64,000 nucleotides of DNA from Sphingomonas yantingensis (GCF_014199325.1 NZ_JACIJJ010000003.1:186001-250000), one strand, 5' to 3'. Positions 1 through 8,953 are shown, numbered from the stretch's first letter. Numbers and translations: made by a program. The notes: a model not told the origin generated them from the sequence alone.

Positions 1-120
1 CCGCCCGCGCGGCCCCGTCGCCATCGCGCGCCATTTGCCGGCTAGGCGAAGCACCCCCGCCGCCCCGCGCGGCACTTCGGTCAGGGTGTGGCGCCACGCG
101 GGCGGGGTTAGAGCCACCAC
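1..120 (-). CDS. Partial unidentified gene, N-terminal 40 codons, cut by window edge
   Basis: An open minus-strand frame starts at a GTG (118-120) that overlaps the stop of the upstream DUF2459 gene and runs off the left edge. The start is preceded by a purine-rich GGGGACGG about 6 bases away, so translational coupling is likely. The visible residues include WRHTLTEVPRGAAG followed by VLRLAGKWRAMA, amphipathic and basic, with no motif I recognise. Only 40 codons are visible, so no function is given. The main support is the overlapping start/stop, the ribosome-binding site and an open frame with plausible composition. Confidence 0.4.
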   Translation of the reverse strand, partial: MVALTPPAWRHTLTEVPRGAAGVLRLAGKWRAMATGPRGR

Positions 121-764
121 ATCACCGTCCCCGAAAACGGCGTCCACCGCCCCATCGGTACCCCGGCCGCCATCAGCGCTTCCCCCGTCCACGCGTTGCA
201 AGTTCGGACCGCGCTGTAATGACCTCGCGCCGGATAGAAGGCATCCCAGGCGTCATAACCGCGGTCGGCAGGCCCCTCACCCAGGCTCGCGTCGATGAAC
301 CCGACCAGCCGCCGCGCCTGATCGGGCCGCAGCAATACCCGCTTCACCGACCCGCCCGCGATTGGGGGCGGCACATGCTCGACATGCAGGACCGTCGCAT
401 CGCTCCCGACGGCAGCCGCGGCGACCGTCGACAGGCTCAGGTCGCGCCACGTCGGCGTATCGAGGTAGAAGGCGCGGTCGCCCCACCCGACCGCCACCCA
501 ATCGTGCCGCGCGTATCGAGGATCGCGAAGGTCCGCCGCGACGAACCGCCCGGCCAGCCGCGGCGTGAGCAGCGCCTTTGACACGACGATGCCGGTGTGA
601 ATGCCGTTATCCTCGACATAAACCGCGATGCCGCTCGCGGCCCGCGCCTCGGCACCGGCGGCCTCCAAAGCCGCGCCGATCCATCCGGCGATCCAGTAAC
701 CCTGCGCGACGACCGCGACCAGCAGCAGCAGCGCGACCAGTGTCCCGAGCGCCGAACCTTTCAA
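108..764 (-). CDS. DUF2459 (TIGR02117) family membrane-anchored protein
   Basis: The product is about 218 residues with one N-terminal hydrophobic helix (roughly residues 5-25), probably a signal anchor, followed by a soluble periplasmic domain. The domain has features of the DUF2459/TIGR02117 family: an early DNGIHTG motif, WGDRAFY in the middle, and a CNAWTGEALMAAG segment near the C-terminus. That set of His, Asp and Cys residues resembles a hydrolase-like active site, but no activity is established for the family. The open frame continues upstream into phhA, which is transcribed divergently. I placed the start at a TTG (764) just before the hydrophobic helix, so the start is uncertain. 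The downstream gene overlaps its stop. Confidence 0.75.
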   Translation of the reverse strand: MKGSALGTLVALLLLVAVVAQGYWIAGWIGAALEAAGAEARAASGIAVYVEDNGIHTGIVVSKALLTPRLAGRFVAADLRDPRYARHDWVAVGWGDRAFYLDTPTWRDLSLSTVAAAAVGSDATVLHVEHVPPPIAGGSVKRVLLRPDQARRLVGFIDASLGEGPADRGYDAWDAFYPARGHYSAVRTCNAWTGEALMAAGVPMGRWTPFSGTVMWWL

Positions 765-802
765 CCTGTTCAGTTTCGCGTGCAACTGCCTATATTCCGC
801 CC

Positions 803-1675
803 ATGACCGCTGACCTGCACATCCACGCTGCGCCGCCCGAGGGCGCCGCCACCGACTGGACCATCCCACAGAATTGGGACGCGTTCACGCGCGAAGAGCA
901 CGCCGTCTGGGATACGCTATTCGAACGGCAGGCGAAATTGCTGCCCGGCCGTGCGTCGAAGGCGTTTCTGCGCGGGCTCGAGGCGCTGCGCCTCTCCGAA
1001 TCGGGCATCCCCAATTTCGACGACCTGTCGGAACGGCTGATGAAGCTCACCGGCTGGCAGGTGGTCGCCGTTCCCGGTCTCGTCCCCGACGACGTGTTCT
1101 TCGAGCATATGGCGAACCGCCGCTTCGTCTCGGGCAATTTCATCCGCCGCGCCGACCAGCTCGACTATCTGCAGGAGCCCGACGTCTTCCACGACGTGTT
1201 CGGGCATGTGCCGATGCTCGCCGATCCGGTGTTTGCCGACTATCTTGCCGCCTATGGCCGCGGCGGCCTGCGCGCGCTTGAACTCGGCGCACTGCCGCAA
1301 CTGGCGCGGCTCTACTGGTACACGGTGGAGTTTGGACTGGTCGAGGAGGACGAGGGGTTGCGCATCTTCGGCGCGGGCATCGTCTCGTCCTCGGCCGAGA
1401 GCGTCTTCGCGCTCGACGACCCCAGCCCGCATCGCATCGGCTTCGACCTTGAGCGGGTGATGCGGACCGAATACCGGATCGACGACTTTCAGCAGAATTA
1501 CTTTGTGATCCCGAGCTTCGAGGAACTGCTCCGCGTCACCGTCGAGACCGATTTCGCGCCGCTATACGAGCGGATCCTGCCGCTTCCCTCGATCCCGGTC
1601 GCCAAGCTGATCGACAGCGACCGCGTCCTCCATCGCGGTACGCAAGCCTATGCGGCGGCACGCGTGCCGGCCTGA
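803..1675 (+). CDS. phhA: Phenylalanine 4-monooxygenase
   Basis: This encodes a 290-residue pterin-dependent aromatic amino-acid hydroxylase that converts phenylalanine to tyrosine in the cytoplasm using tetrahydrobiopterin and O2. The iron ligands are visible: His130 and His135 in HDVFGH and Glu176 in YTVEFGL. The length matches the short bacterial enzymes, which lack the N-terminal ACT domain of animal homologues. The start ATG at 803 gives the usual N-terminus; a longer frame begins at 578 but would overlap the divergent gene. The 3' end overlaps the convergent histidine kinase gene by 28 bases. folE at 49 kb makes the pterin precursor, though it is not linked here. Confidence 0.96.
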   Translation: MTADLHIHAAPPEGAATDWTIPQNWDAFTREEHAVWDTLFERQAKLLPGRASKAFLRGLEALRLSESGIPNFDDLSERLMKLTGWQVVAVPGLVPDDVFFEHMANRRFVSGNFIRRADQLDYLQEPDVFHDVFGHVPMLADPVFADYLAAYGRGGLRALELGALPQLARLYWYTVEFGLVEEDEGLRIFGAGIVSSSAESVFALDDPSPHRIGFDLERVMRTEYRIDDFQQNYFVIPSFEELLRVTVETDFAPLYERILPLPSIPVAKLIDSDRVLHRGTQAYAAARVPA

Positions 1676-3276
1676 TCCGCCCCGTCCTTGCGCAGCGTCA
1701 GCCGCGCGCGGGCGCCCCGGGCGGGGCCGTCGCTCTCCAGCGTCAACGTGCCGCCCATCGCGTTGGCGGCATTGGCGCACCAGTGCAGGCCGAGCCCCCC
1801 GGCCTTGTCCGACCGCGTTGAAAAGCCGCGCTGAAACAGCTGCCCGCTGCGCGCGGCATCGAACCCTTCGCCGTCATCGGCGATGGTCAGCACCAGCCGA
1901 TCGCCCGCATGCTCGATCGTCGCGTCGATCCGCCCGCTGCGCCCGGTCGCGGCGATCGCCTCCACTGCATTGGCGAGGAGATTGCCGACGATCTGGCTCA
2001 GCACCACGCGGTTGGCGATCGCCCAGGCGGGTCCCGTCGGCAAGCCAAGCGCGACCGGCAGCGCGCCGGCGAACCGCGCGATCGCCGCGTTCTGCGCGAC
2101 GATCTCCGCCACGTCGCACGGCGTCACGTGCGGGCGGGTGTGGAGGTCGCCGGGTTGTCGCCCGATGATCGACAGCGCCTGCCGCATCGACGCGCGGCCG
2201 ATCTCCAGCCGCTCCAGTCGCTCGGCGCGGGCCGCCTGCTCGGCCTCCAGCGCCGCGGCGACGAACCCGGCGAGCTTTCGCCGCCGCGCCGCGGGTACGG
2301 CATCGCCCGCCAGCTCGGCCAGCGCCCGCGCCAACAGCGCCGGATCGGCCGCGGGCGGCTGGGCCAGCCCCTGCGACAGGATCGTGCTGACCGGGGTCAG
2401 TGCGTTCCGGACATTGTGAATCATCGCCACCGCGCTTTCCGACTGACCGAGGCGATAGGACTGCGCGGCCATTCGTTCGCGCAGGTCCGCAAGCTGCGCC
2501 AGCATCGCATCGAAGCTGCGCGTCACACGGCCGATCTCGTCGCCGCGCGGATCGGCGGCGAGCGGCGTGGGAGCCCCCGTTTCGCGCACCGCCAGCATAT
2601 GCGCTTCCAGCCGCTCGAGCGGTTGCAGCACCAGCGCCGTTATCGACCGGCGCAGCACCGCCAGCACGATGAGCAACAGCAGCGTCGAGCCACCCACTGC
2701 CAGCAACAGCATCCGCTGGCCCAGCGCCGACAGGTCGCGCGGCATCGACAGGCGAAGTCGTCCGGCAACGCGCCCGTCGGCGTCGGTCAGTGGCAGCGTC
2801 GCCGCGATCCGGTCACCGTCGCGCACGATCGCGCTGCCGCCGCCCCGCTCGATGACCACGCCAAGGCCGGTGAGGCGCTGCAGCATCGCGGCATCCAGGC
2901 GACGTATTGCTGCCATGTGGTCGGCGCGTGCGACGATCGTCAGGCCCCCGCCCTCGATCCGGTAACGCAGCCGCGCGTCGGCACGCCCGGCGAGCGGCCG
3001 GAGCGCATCGACCGAATAGGCCGCCGGCGCATCGCCCGGGCGGGCGGTGCCCGCCGCCGCGGCGGTACGCTCGCCGATCTCGGCCAGCATCGCGGCCACA
3101 CGGTCGCGCTGCGCGGCGGCGGCTTCGATCTCCAGCCGGTCGAACCCCGGCGTGATGACGATCGCCAGCAAAAGCGTGATCGCGACCGAGCCCAGCAGCC
3201 CCACGCCCGTCAGGATCGCGATGAACTGCGCGCCCAGCGACCCGTCGATCCACCCGCGCGCCCCGCGCGCGCGCAT
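1648..3276 (-). CDS. Membrane sensor histidine kinase
   Basis: The 542-residue product has a transmembrane helix near 17-42, a periplasmic sensor region to about 187 (its start, FDRLEIEAAAAQRD, looks CHASE4-like), a second helix near 188-207, a HAMP-like linker, a phospho-acceptor helix with His287 in IHNVRNALTP, and a HATPase domain with N-box NLLANAVEAI (432-441), DDGEGF and the GLGLHWCAN G-box. The ATG shares one base with the stop of the upstream GGDEF-EAL regulator, so the two are co-translated and very likely form a signalling pair. The signal is unknown. It converges on phhA with a 28-base overlap. Confidence 0.9.
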   Translation of the reverse strand: MRARGARGWIDGSLGAQFIAILTGVGLLGSVAITLLLAIVITPGFDRLEIEAAAAQRDRVAAMLAEIGERTAAAAGTARPGDAPAAYSVDALRPLAGRADARLRYRIEGGGLTIVARADHMAAIRRLDAAMLQRLTGLGVVIERGGGSAIVRDGDRIAATLPLTDADGRVAGRLRLSMPRDLSALGQRMLLLAVGGSTLLLLIVLAVLRRSITALVLQPLERLEAHMLAVRETGAPTPLAADPRGDEIGRVTRSFDAMLAQLADLRERMAAQSYRLGQSESAVAMIHNVRNALTPVSTILSQGLAQPPAADPALLARALAELAGDAVPAARRRKLAGFVAAALEAEQAARAERLERLEIGRASMRQALSIIGRQPGDLHTRPHVTPCDVAEIVAQNAAIARFAGALPVALGLPTGPAWAIANRVVLSQIVGNLLANAVEAIAATGRSGRIDATIEHAGDRLVLTIADDGEGFDAARSGQLFQRGFSTRSDKAGGLGLHWCANAANAMGGTLTLESDGPARGARARLTLRKDGADQAGTRAAA

Positions 3277-5153
3277 CAGCCGACCGTCCCGGACCCGCGC
3301 GCGCCCTCGGCGATCATTGCCGACGCCTCTATGAAACGTGCCTCGGCAAGCTCGGTCGCCCGCGCGGCCTCGATCGGTCGCGACAGGTGGAAGCCCTGCA
3401 GATGGCTGCATCCGGCGATGCGCAGCGCCTGTACCTGTGCCTCGGTCTCCACGCCCTCCGCCACCACCTCGAGGCCGAGCGCGCGGCCGAGATGGATGAT
3501 CGACTGGACGATCGCCGCGGACTCGCGCTCGCGACCCATGCCGTCGATGAAGCTCTTGTCGATCTTCAGACAGTCGAGCGCGAACTTGCGGATATTGTAA
3601 AGGCTGGAATAGCCCGTGCCGAAATCGTCGAGCGCGATGCGGAAGCCCATCTGGCGCACGCGATAGAGCGTGTCCGCCGCCCGCTCCGCATCGTCGAAGA
3701 TCGCGGTTTCGGTAATCTCGATCTGGAGCCGCGACGGCGCGATGCCCGCGCGATCGACGCGCTCGACCACGTGCCCGACGAAATTGGGGCGGCGGAACTG
3801 GCGCGGGCTGAAATTGACCGAGACATATTGCCCCGGCCACCGCTCCAGCATCGTCAGCGCCTCGCCCAGCACCCAGTCGCCGAGATCGTGGATGAGGTTC
3901 GATTCCTCAGCGATCGGGATGAACATCGCCGGGCTGATTGAGCCGTACTCGGCGCTGTCCCAGCGCATCAACGCCTCGAACGCGACGACCTCCAGCGTGT
4001 CGTGCGACACGATCGGCTGATAGACGAGGCGAAGCTCGCCCGCCTCGATCGCGTTCGACAATCCGCCCTCGATCGCGCGGCGGAAGCGGATCGCGCCGTC
4101 CATGCTCTCGTCGAATACGCGGACAGAACCGCGCGCCGACTTCTTGGCGTCGTTGAGCGCTAGGTCGGCGCGGCGCATCACGTCGGTCGGATCGACCCCG
4201 GTATCGGGCTCGACCACGACCAGCCCGGCCGACGCCCCGCCCTGAAGACTGTGGCCGAAGATGCGGAAATTGGCAGAGCAGGCGTGGATCATCCGCTCGA
4301 CCTCCATCACCGCCGCCTCGGTGCCGGGCGTCGGAAACAGGATCGCGAACTCGTCGCCGCCCAGCCGGGCGATCATCCCGCCGTCGGGCACCTGCGCCGA
4401 GAGGATGTCGCAGATCGTGCGCAGCATTTCGTCGCCGGCCAGGTGGCCGAACGTGTCGTTGACCAGCTTGAAACGGTCGAGGTCCATCATCGCCATCGCG
4501 AACGGCTCGTCCGCGCGCACCCAGCCCGACAACGACCGGACGAAGGCGAGCCGGTTGGGCGCGTCGGTCAGCGGGTCGTGATTGGCAAGGTGCAGCGCCT
4601 TCATCTCGTTGGCGGCAAGCTCGTGCGCCTGCTCCTCCAGCGCCTCGACCTTGTCGGCCAGCTCGGCGCGCACGGCGGCAAGCTGCCGGTCGACCGACCA
4701 ACGCTGCGTCAGCGCGGTCGCGGTCTGGACGATCTCCTCGATCTCGAACGGCTTGGCGATGTAGAACAGCTTGTCGACCGGCCCCGCCACGCGCCCGATC
4801 TCGATCGGGGCGTAGTCGGAGAAGCCGGTGACGATGACGAGATTGACGTCTGGGTCGATGGCGCGGATGCGCCGCGCCGTCTCTCGCCCGTCGATACCCG
4901 GCGGCATCCGCACGTCGATGAACGCGACAGCGAAGCGATCCTCGCCCTTGGCCGCGGCGACGAGGTCGACCGCTTCCTGTCCCTGATGCGCGTGGACCAG
5001 CTCGAAATGCGGCGCGGGCCCGTCGTCGTTCGACGCGCCGAACAGTTCGTCGGCCATCGCGCGCAACCCAGCCTCGTGCGAAGGCGCGGGCGACAGGCAG
5101 TGGCGATAGCTATCGTGCATCGCCGGCTCGTCGTCGACAATCAGAATGCGCAC
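3276..5153 (-). CDS. Response regulator with GGDEF and EAL domains
   Basis: This 625-residue cytoplasmic protein joins a receiver domain (1-140; acidic pair Asp7/Asp8, phospho-acceptor Asp80 in FIDVRMP, Lys134 in AKPF), a coiled-coil linker (about 155-185), a GGDEF domain with an intact GGDEF at 265-269, and an EAL domain with EAL at 392-394 and an intact DDFGTGYSS loop. Both catalytic signatures are present, so it may make or degrade c-di-GMP according to phosphorylation. The RxxD product-inhibition site expected just before GGDEF is absent (QVPD instead). It starts at GTG 5151-5153 with GGGGGAG upstream; that Shine-Dalgarno lies in a hairpin. The partner histidine kinase overlaps its stop. 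Confidence 0.95.
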   Translation of the reverse strand: MRILIVDDEPAMHDSYRHCLSPAPSHEAGLRAMADELFGASNDDGPAPHFELVHAHQGQEAVDLVAAAKGEDRFAVAFIDVRMPPGIDGRETARRIRAIDPDVNLVIVTGFSDYAPIEIGRVAGPVDKLFYIAKPFEIEEIVQTATALTQRWSVDRQLAAVRAELADKVEALEEQAHELAANEMKALHLANHDPLTDAPNRLAFVRSLSGWVRADEPFAMAMMDLDRFKLVNDTFGHLAGDEMLRTICDILSAQVPDGGMIARLGGDEFAILFPTPGTEAAVMEVERMIHACSANFRIFGHSLQGGASAGLVVVEPDTGVDPTDVMRRADLALNDAKKSARGSVRVFDESMDGAIRFRRAIEGGLSNAIEAGELRLVYQPIVSHDTLEVVAFEALMRWDSAEYGSISPAMFIPIAEESNLIHDLGDWVLGEALTMLERWPGQYVSVNFSPRQFRRPNFVGHVVERVDRAGIAPSRLQIEITETAIFDDAERAADTLYRVRQMGFRIALDDFGTGYSSLYNIRKFALDCLKIDKSFIDGMGRERESAAIVQSIIHLGRALGLEVVAEGVETEAQVQALRIAGCSHLQGFHLSRPIEAARATELAEARFIEASAMIAEGARGSGTVG

Positions 5154-5162
5154 CTGGCCGCT

Positions 5163-5188
5163 CCCCCTCGCCCGAACTTACGAGGGGG
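5163..5188 (-). promoter_or_regulatory. Hairpin covering the ribosome-binding site of the GGDEF-EAL gene
   Basis: An exact inverted repeat, CCCCCTCG (5163-5170) and CGAGGGGG (5181-5188) with a 10-base loop, lies between the S9 peptidase stop and the regulator's GTG start. On the minus strand the 3' arm contains the GGGGGAG that serves as Shine-Dalgarno, 7 bases before the start codon. There is no T-tract, so a plain terminator is less likely than an element that hides the ribosome-binding site. This is inference from sequence only. Confidence 0.4.
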
Positions 5189-5212
5189 TAAGCGGACAGG
5201 GTTAACGCCGTC

Positions 5213-7183
5213 CTACTGCGCGGGCGTCTGCCCGAACAATTTGCGCAGGAACACTGTCTCGACCTCCCGCCGTAGGTCGTTGTTGCCCTTTTTCTGGAAA
5301 CCGTGCCCTTCGTCGCTGAACAGGACGTACCAGGTCTCGACACCCTGGCCGCGCAGCTTGGCGACGACCTGATCGCTCTCGAACTGCGGCACGCGGGGGT
5401 CCTGCGCGCCCTGCATGACCAGCATCGGCTTGGTGATCTTGCCCAGGTTCGCCATCGGCGCGATCCGCGCGAACACCTTTGCCATTTTGGGATCGCGCTC
5501 GTCGCCATATTCGGCGCGGCGATTGTCGCGGCGATAGGCCTCGGTCCGCTCCATGAAGGTGCGGAAGTCACTGATGCCGTACCGCTCGACCCCGCCGACC
5601 AGCCGGTCGCTGTAATGCGTCATGACGGCCAGGCTCATATAGCCGCCATAGGACTGGCCATAGACCGCGACCTTGCCCGCATCGAGGTTCGGCTGCGCCT
5701 TGATCCAGTCCAGCAGCGCGCCGATGTCCTTGACCGACTCCTCGCGCTTCTCGGCATTGTCGAGGTTGAGGTAGCGCTTCCCGTATCCGTCCGACCCGCG
5801 GACATTGGGCAGGATCACCGTCGCGCCAAGCGTATCGGCAAAATATTGCGCGCCGTAATTCCAGCTCGGCCGCGTCTGCGCCTCCGGTCCGCCGTGAATG
5901 TCGATGATGACCGGCGTGCGCGTGCCCGCGGGTACATTGGTTGGACGATAGACGAACGCCGGCACCGACAGGCCGTCGAACGACTTGAAACGGATCAGGC
6001 TCGGTTCGGCCAGCTTTGCGGGATCGAGGTCGCCAAGCTCGCTGTTCGTCCAGCGCGTCAGCGCGCCGCCCGCCACTGCGTCATAGGTCCAGACATCGCC
6101 CGCGGAGGTCGCGGTCGACAGGCCGATCGCCAGCCGGCGATTGTCAGGCGCGAACTTGAGGGCGGAGAGCACGCCCTTGGGCAGCACCGGCTGCGGCAGC
6201 GCGCGGCGCGTCACCCGGTCCTGCACGACGACGCGGCTCACCCCGTCCTCGTTCACTGAATAGGCGAGGATGCGCCCGTCGCCAGACAGGTCGTACGCCT
6301 CGACATCCCATTTCAGGCCGGGGGTCAGCACCCGCTCGGCCCCGGTGGCCAGGTCGATCTCGACCAGCCGACGCACGTCGCTGTCGCGATCGGAAATCGC
6401 GATCAGGCTTTTGCCGCCGGGAAGGAAATGCGGGTCCTCGTACCGCGCCATCGCCGCATTCGGCGCGATGCGCGTCGCCTGTCCGCTGGCCATGTCGAGC
6501 ACGAAGATCTGGCTCTCCCGGTTCGAGATCGAGCGCAGGAAAACGAGCTTCGACTTGTCCTCGCTAAGGTCCGCCGGTGCCACCGCGCCACCGGCCTTGA
6601 ACACCTCTCGCCGTGACCCCGGAATGGCCGGATCGGCGGACAGGATCGTGTAGTTGGCCGCGCCCTTGGTCGCGCGCGCCCACACGGCAAGGCTGCCGTC
6701 CTTGGCGATCACCAGCGACCCGTTGCGCGTGCCGGGTTCGGTCAGCAGCACTTCGGGCCCGGTCAGCCCCTTGACCGCCAGCTGAAACCACTCGTCACCG
6801 TCGGTATCCCTTGTGAGAATGAAGCGGTTGCCCTGCCCCGGCAGCGCGTCCGCGCCGGCGACGGGGCTGTCGTAAAAGCTGATTTGCCGCCGGTCGGCCC
6901 CCGGCGCCGCGACATGGTGCAACTGCGCGGTCGCGCCGAAGCGCGTGGTGACGAGCATCGACCCGTCGGGTAGCCAGTCCTGCAACTCGGCGGAGCGGCT
7001 GTTCTGATACCGCTGAACCGCGGCGCGCACGTCGCCCGGGATTTCGGGCACGTTCTGAAGCGTCGCCGTCCCCTCCTGCCTGGTCGCCACGGTCGCGGCG
7101 GGCTGGGGCGCCTGCTGCGCGGCGAGCGGTGCGGCGAGCATCGTGGCGGCAAGGAACAACGGCTTCAGACGCGGCATCGGCAA
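5213..7183 (-). CDS. S9 family (prolyl oligopeptidase-like) secreted serine peptidase
   Basis: The 656-residue protein has a cleavable signal peptide (about 1-22, ending LAAPLAAQQ), an N-terminal beta-propeller (about 40-390) and a C-terminal alpha/beta hydrolase domain. The catalytic triad is visible as Ser511 in GQSYGGYMS, Asp595 in GAQDPRV and His627 in DEGHGF, with the oxyanion HGGPE loop at 430-434. It belongs to the S9C acylaminoacyl/dipeptidyl peptidase group and probably digests oligopeptides in the periplasm. It stands alone on the minus strand upstream of the GGDEF-EAL regulator, separated by 59 bases and a hairpin. The exact substrate class cannot be read from sequence. Confidence 0.93.
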   Translation of the reverse strand: MPMPRLKPLFLAATMLAAPLAAQQAPQPAATVATRQEGTATLQNVPEIPGDVRAAVQRYQNSRSAELQDWLPDGSMLVTTRFGATAQLHHVAAPGADRRQISFYDSPVAGADALPGQGNRFILTRDTDGDEWFQLAVKGLTGPEVLLTEPGTRNGSLVIAKDGSLAVWARATKGAANYTILSADPAIPGSRREVFKAGGAVAPADLSEDKSKLVFLRSISNRESQIFVLDMASGQATRIAPNAAMARYEDPHFLPGGKSLIAISDRDSDVRRLVEIDLATGAERVLTPGLKWDVEAYDLSGDGRILAYSVNEDGVSRVVVQDRVTRRALPQPVLPKGVLSALKFAPDNRRLAIGLSTATSAGDVWTYDAVAGGALTRWTNSELGDLDPAKLAEPSLIRFKSFDGLSVPAFVYRPTNVPAGTRTPVIIDIHGGPEAQTRPSWNYGAQYFADTLGATVILPNVRGSDGYGKRYLNLDNAEKREESVKDIGALLDWIKAQPNLDAGKVAVYGQSYGGYMSLAVMTHYSDRLVGGVERYGISDFRTFMERTEAYRRDNRRAEYGDERDPKMAKVFARIAPMANLGKITKPMLVMQGAQDPRVPQFESDQVVAKLRGQGVETWYVLFSDEGHGFQKKGNNDLRREVETVFLRKLFGQTPAQ

Positions 7184-7244
7184 CCCTCTCGTGCGTTCAT
7201 GTCGCCGGGGGTTCTAGGGGGATGCGGGGCCGCCCGGCAAGCGC

Positions 7245-7985
7245 CTAGCCGCGCTCGATATTCCCGCCCTCGCGCTCGACCGAGGCGACGATGAGGTCGA
7301 GGACCTTTGCGATCAGCGTCTCCATCGCCGCATGCGCCGCCGCGCCGTCGCGCGCCAGGATCGCGTCGGCCACCGCGGCATGATCGGCGATGCTCGCGCT
7401 GCGCCCTGCCAGCCGGTTGGTGAACCGGATCGAGGTCCTGAGCGCCGTCGCCACCACGTCGCGAAACTGCGAGAAGAAGGGGTTGTTCGTCGCCCGCAGC
7501 ACCGCGACGTGAAAGGCGATGTCCGCCTCCAGCGCGTCGTCGTCGCCGATTTCAGCCGAGCGCATCCGTTCGAGCCCGGCGGTGATCGCCGCCTGCTGAT
7601 CCTCGGTCGCATATTGCGCCGCCAGTGCGGCGGCGGCGGGCTCGACCGCAATGCGCAGTTCGCTGAACCGGCGCAGCAGCGTCAGGCTCGACCGCCGTTC
7701 GAGCAGCCAGCGCAGTACGTCGGTATCGAACAGGTTCCACGCTTCTTCCGGGCGCAGGAACGTCCCTTGCTTGGGCCGTGCGCCGAGCAGGCCCTTGGCC
7801 GCCAGCATCTTGACCGCCTCGCGCGTCACCGACCGGCTGACGCCGTGCTGCTTCACGATATCGGCCTCGATCGGGAACGGCTTGTCGCGATATTCGCCGG
7901 TGACGATCGCGCGGCCGAGCACCTCGAGCAGCCCGAAGGTCAGGTTCCGTCCCAGTTCACCCCGGATCAGCGGATCGTCCGCCAT
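7245..7985 (-). CDS. GntR/FadR-family transcriptional regulator
   Basis: The 246-residue product has an N-terminal winged helix-turn-helix (about 12-75, with HGVSRSVTREAVKMLAAKG) and a C-terminal all-helical FCD ligand-binding domain, the usual FadR layout. It is transcribed divergently from dgoK-dgoA, and FadR-type regulators commonly control sugar-acid catabolic operons, so 2-dehydro-3-deoxygalactonate or a related sugar acid is a likely effector. The second ATG (7985) is chosen because GGGGTGG precedes it; a start four codons earlier (7997) is possible. It may also control the neighbouring glycoside hydrolase operons. Confidence 0.9.
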   Translation of the reverse strand: MADDPLIRGELGRNLTFGLLEVLGRAIVTGEYRDKPFPIEADIVKQHGVSRSVTREAVKMLAAKGLLGARPKQGTFLRPEEAWNLFDTDVLRWLLERRSSLTLLRRFSELRIAVEPAAAALAAQYATEDQQAAITAGLERMRSAEIGDDDALEADIAFHVAVLRATNNPFFSQFRDVVATALRTSIRFTNRLAGRSASIADHAAVADAILARDGAAAHAAMETLIAKVLDLIVASVEREGGNIERG

Positions 7986-8089
7986 CAGCCACCCCATCAG
8001 CTTCGCGTTTCGGTCGAAAGACTGTTGCAGATCGGTTTCGGATCGACAAGAACGATTGATATTATAAAAAAGCGAGGCATTGCCCCGAC
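7986..8089. promoter_or_regulatory. Divergent promoter region between gntR-type regulator and dgoK
   Basis: This 104-base gap separates the divergent regulator and dgoK genes. Its dgoK-proximal half contains an AT-rich run, TTGATATTATAAAA (8056-8069), that stands out in this GC-rich genome and could hold the -10 element for dgoK (TATTAT, 8060-8065). No good -35 match was found. An operator for the adjacent GntR protein is expected here, but I cannot define it by symmetry. Confidence 0.35.
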
Positions 8090-8953
8090 ATGAGCAGTTT
8101 CATCGCCGTCGACTGGGGGACGACAAATCGCCGCGCCTGGCGGATCGAGGATGGACGGCCCGCCGACGTGATGCGCGATGCGACCGGTATCCTCTCGGTC
8201 CCGCCAGGCGGCTATGCCGATGCCGCCACGGCGATCCGCGCCCGGCTGGGCGATGGCCCGTTGCTGATGGCGGGGATGGTGGGGTCGAACCGCGGCTGGG
8301 CCGATGCCGGCTACGTCCCCTGCCCCGCGTCGCTCGCCGCGCTGGCCGCACGGTTGCTGCCGGTAGCTGAAGACGCGTGGATCGTCCCGGGCGTCTCCAT
8401 CGTCGAGGGGCAGCGCGGCGACGTGATGCGCGGCGAGGAGGTGCAGTTCCTAGGCGCCGTTGCGGGCGGCCTTGCCCCGGCCGACGCGCTGATGTGCCAG
8501 CCCGGCACCCATTGCAAATGGGCGCGGGTCGAGGGGGGCGCGCTGACCCGCTTTTCGACCGCGATGACGGGCGAACTGTTCGCGCTGCTGCGCGATCATT
8601 CGCTGATCGGCGCGGCGATGCGGGGGCCGGTCGCCGATGGCGCCGCGTTTCGCGACGGGATCGCGCGCAGCGGCGAGGGCGACCTGACGACCGCGCTGTT
8701 CGGCGTGCGTGCGTCGAGCGTGCTCGCGCTTCGCGACGACGCCGATGCCGCCGCCTATGTCAGCGGCCTGCTGATCGGAGCGGATTGCCGCGTGCGCGTG
8801 CGGGCGGGCGATAGCGTCCACCTCCTTGCCGACCCGGCGCTCGGCGCGCTCTACACCGCCGCGATCGAGGCGCTGGGCGCACGCGCAATCCTCGTCGACA
8901 GCCACGCCGCGTTCCTTGCCGGCATCATCCGCATCTGGGAGCTTCAAGCATGA
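8090..8953 (+). CDS. dgoK: 2-dehydro-3-deoxygalactonokinase
   Basis: This 287-residue ASKHA-fold sugar kinase phosphorylates 2-dehydro-3-deoxy-D-galactonate to the 6-phosphate in the De Ley-Doudoroff galactose pathway. Family features include the N-terminal phosphate-loop VDWGTTNRRAW, a GMVGSNRGW segment around 60-70, and QPGTHCKWARVEGG in the middle, which is characteristic of DgoK. It is the first gene of a plus-strand operon with dgoA (4-base overlap) and a secreted GH43 enzyme. It suggests that galactose or galactonate released from polysaccharide is catabolised by this route. Confidence 0.95.
   Translation: MSSFIAVDWGTTNRRAWRIEDGRPADVMRDATGILSVPPGGYADAATAIRARLGDGPLLMAGMVGSNRGWADAGYVPCPASLAALAARLLPVAEDAWIVPGVSIVEGQRGDVMRGEEVQFLGAVAGGLAPADALMCQPGTHCKWARVEGGALTRFSTAMTGELFALLRDHSLIGAAMRGPVADGAAFRDGIARSGEGDLTTALFGVRASSVLALRDDADAAAYVSGLLIGADCRVRVRAGDSVHLLADPALGALYTAAIEALGARAILVDSHAAFLAGIIRIWELQA

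Noticed and set aside
1648..3840. A 730-codon version of the histidine kinase extended into the GGDEF-EAL gene
   Set aside because: The first 188 codons are a shadow of the EAL domain; the kinase ATG at 3276 shares a base with the regulator stop and starts just before the first membrane helix.
4251..5372. Plus-strand frame of about 370 codons opposite the GGDEF-EAL gene
   Set aside because: It is antisense to a well-supported gene, with Arg/Asp/His-rich composition and no domain.
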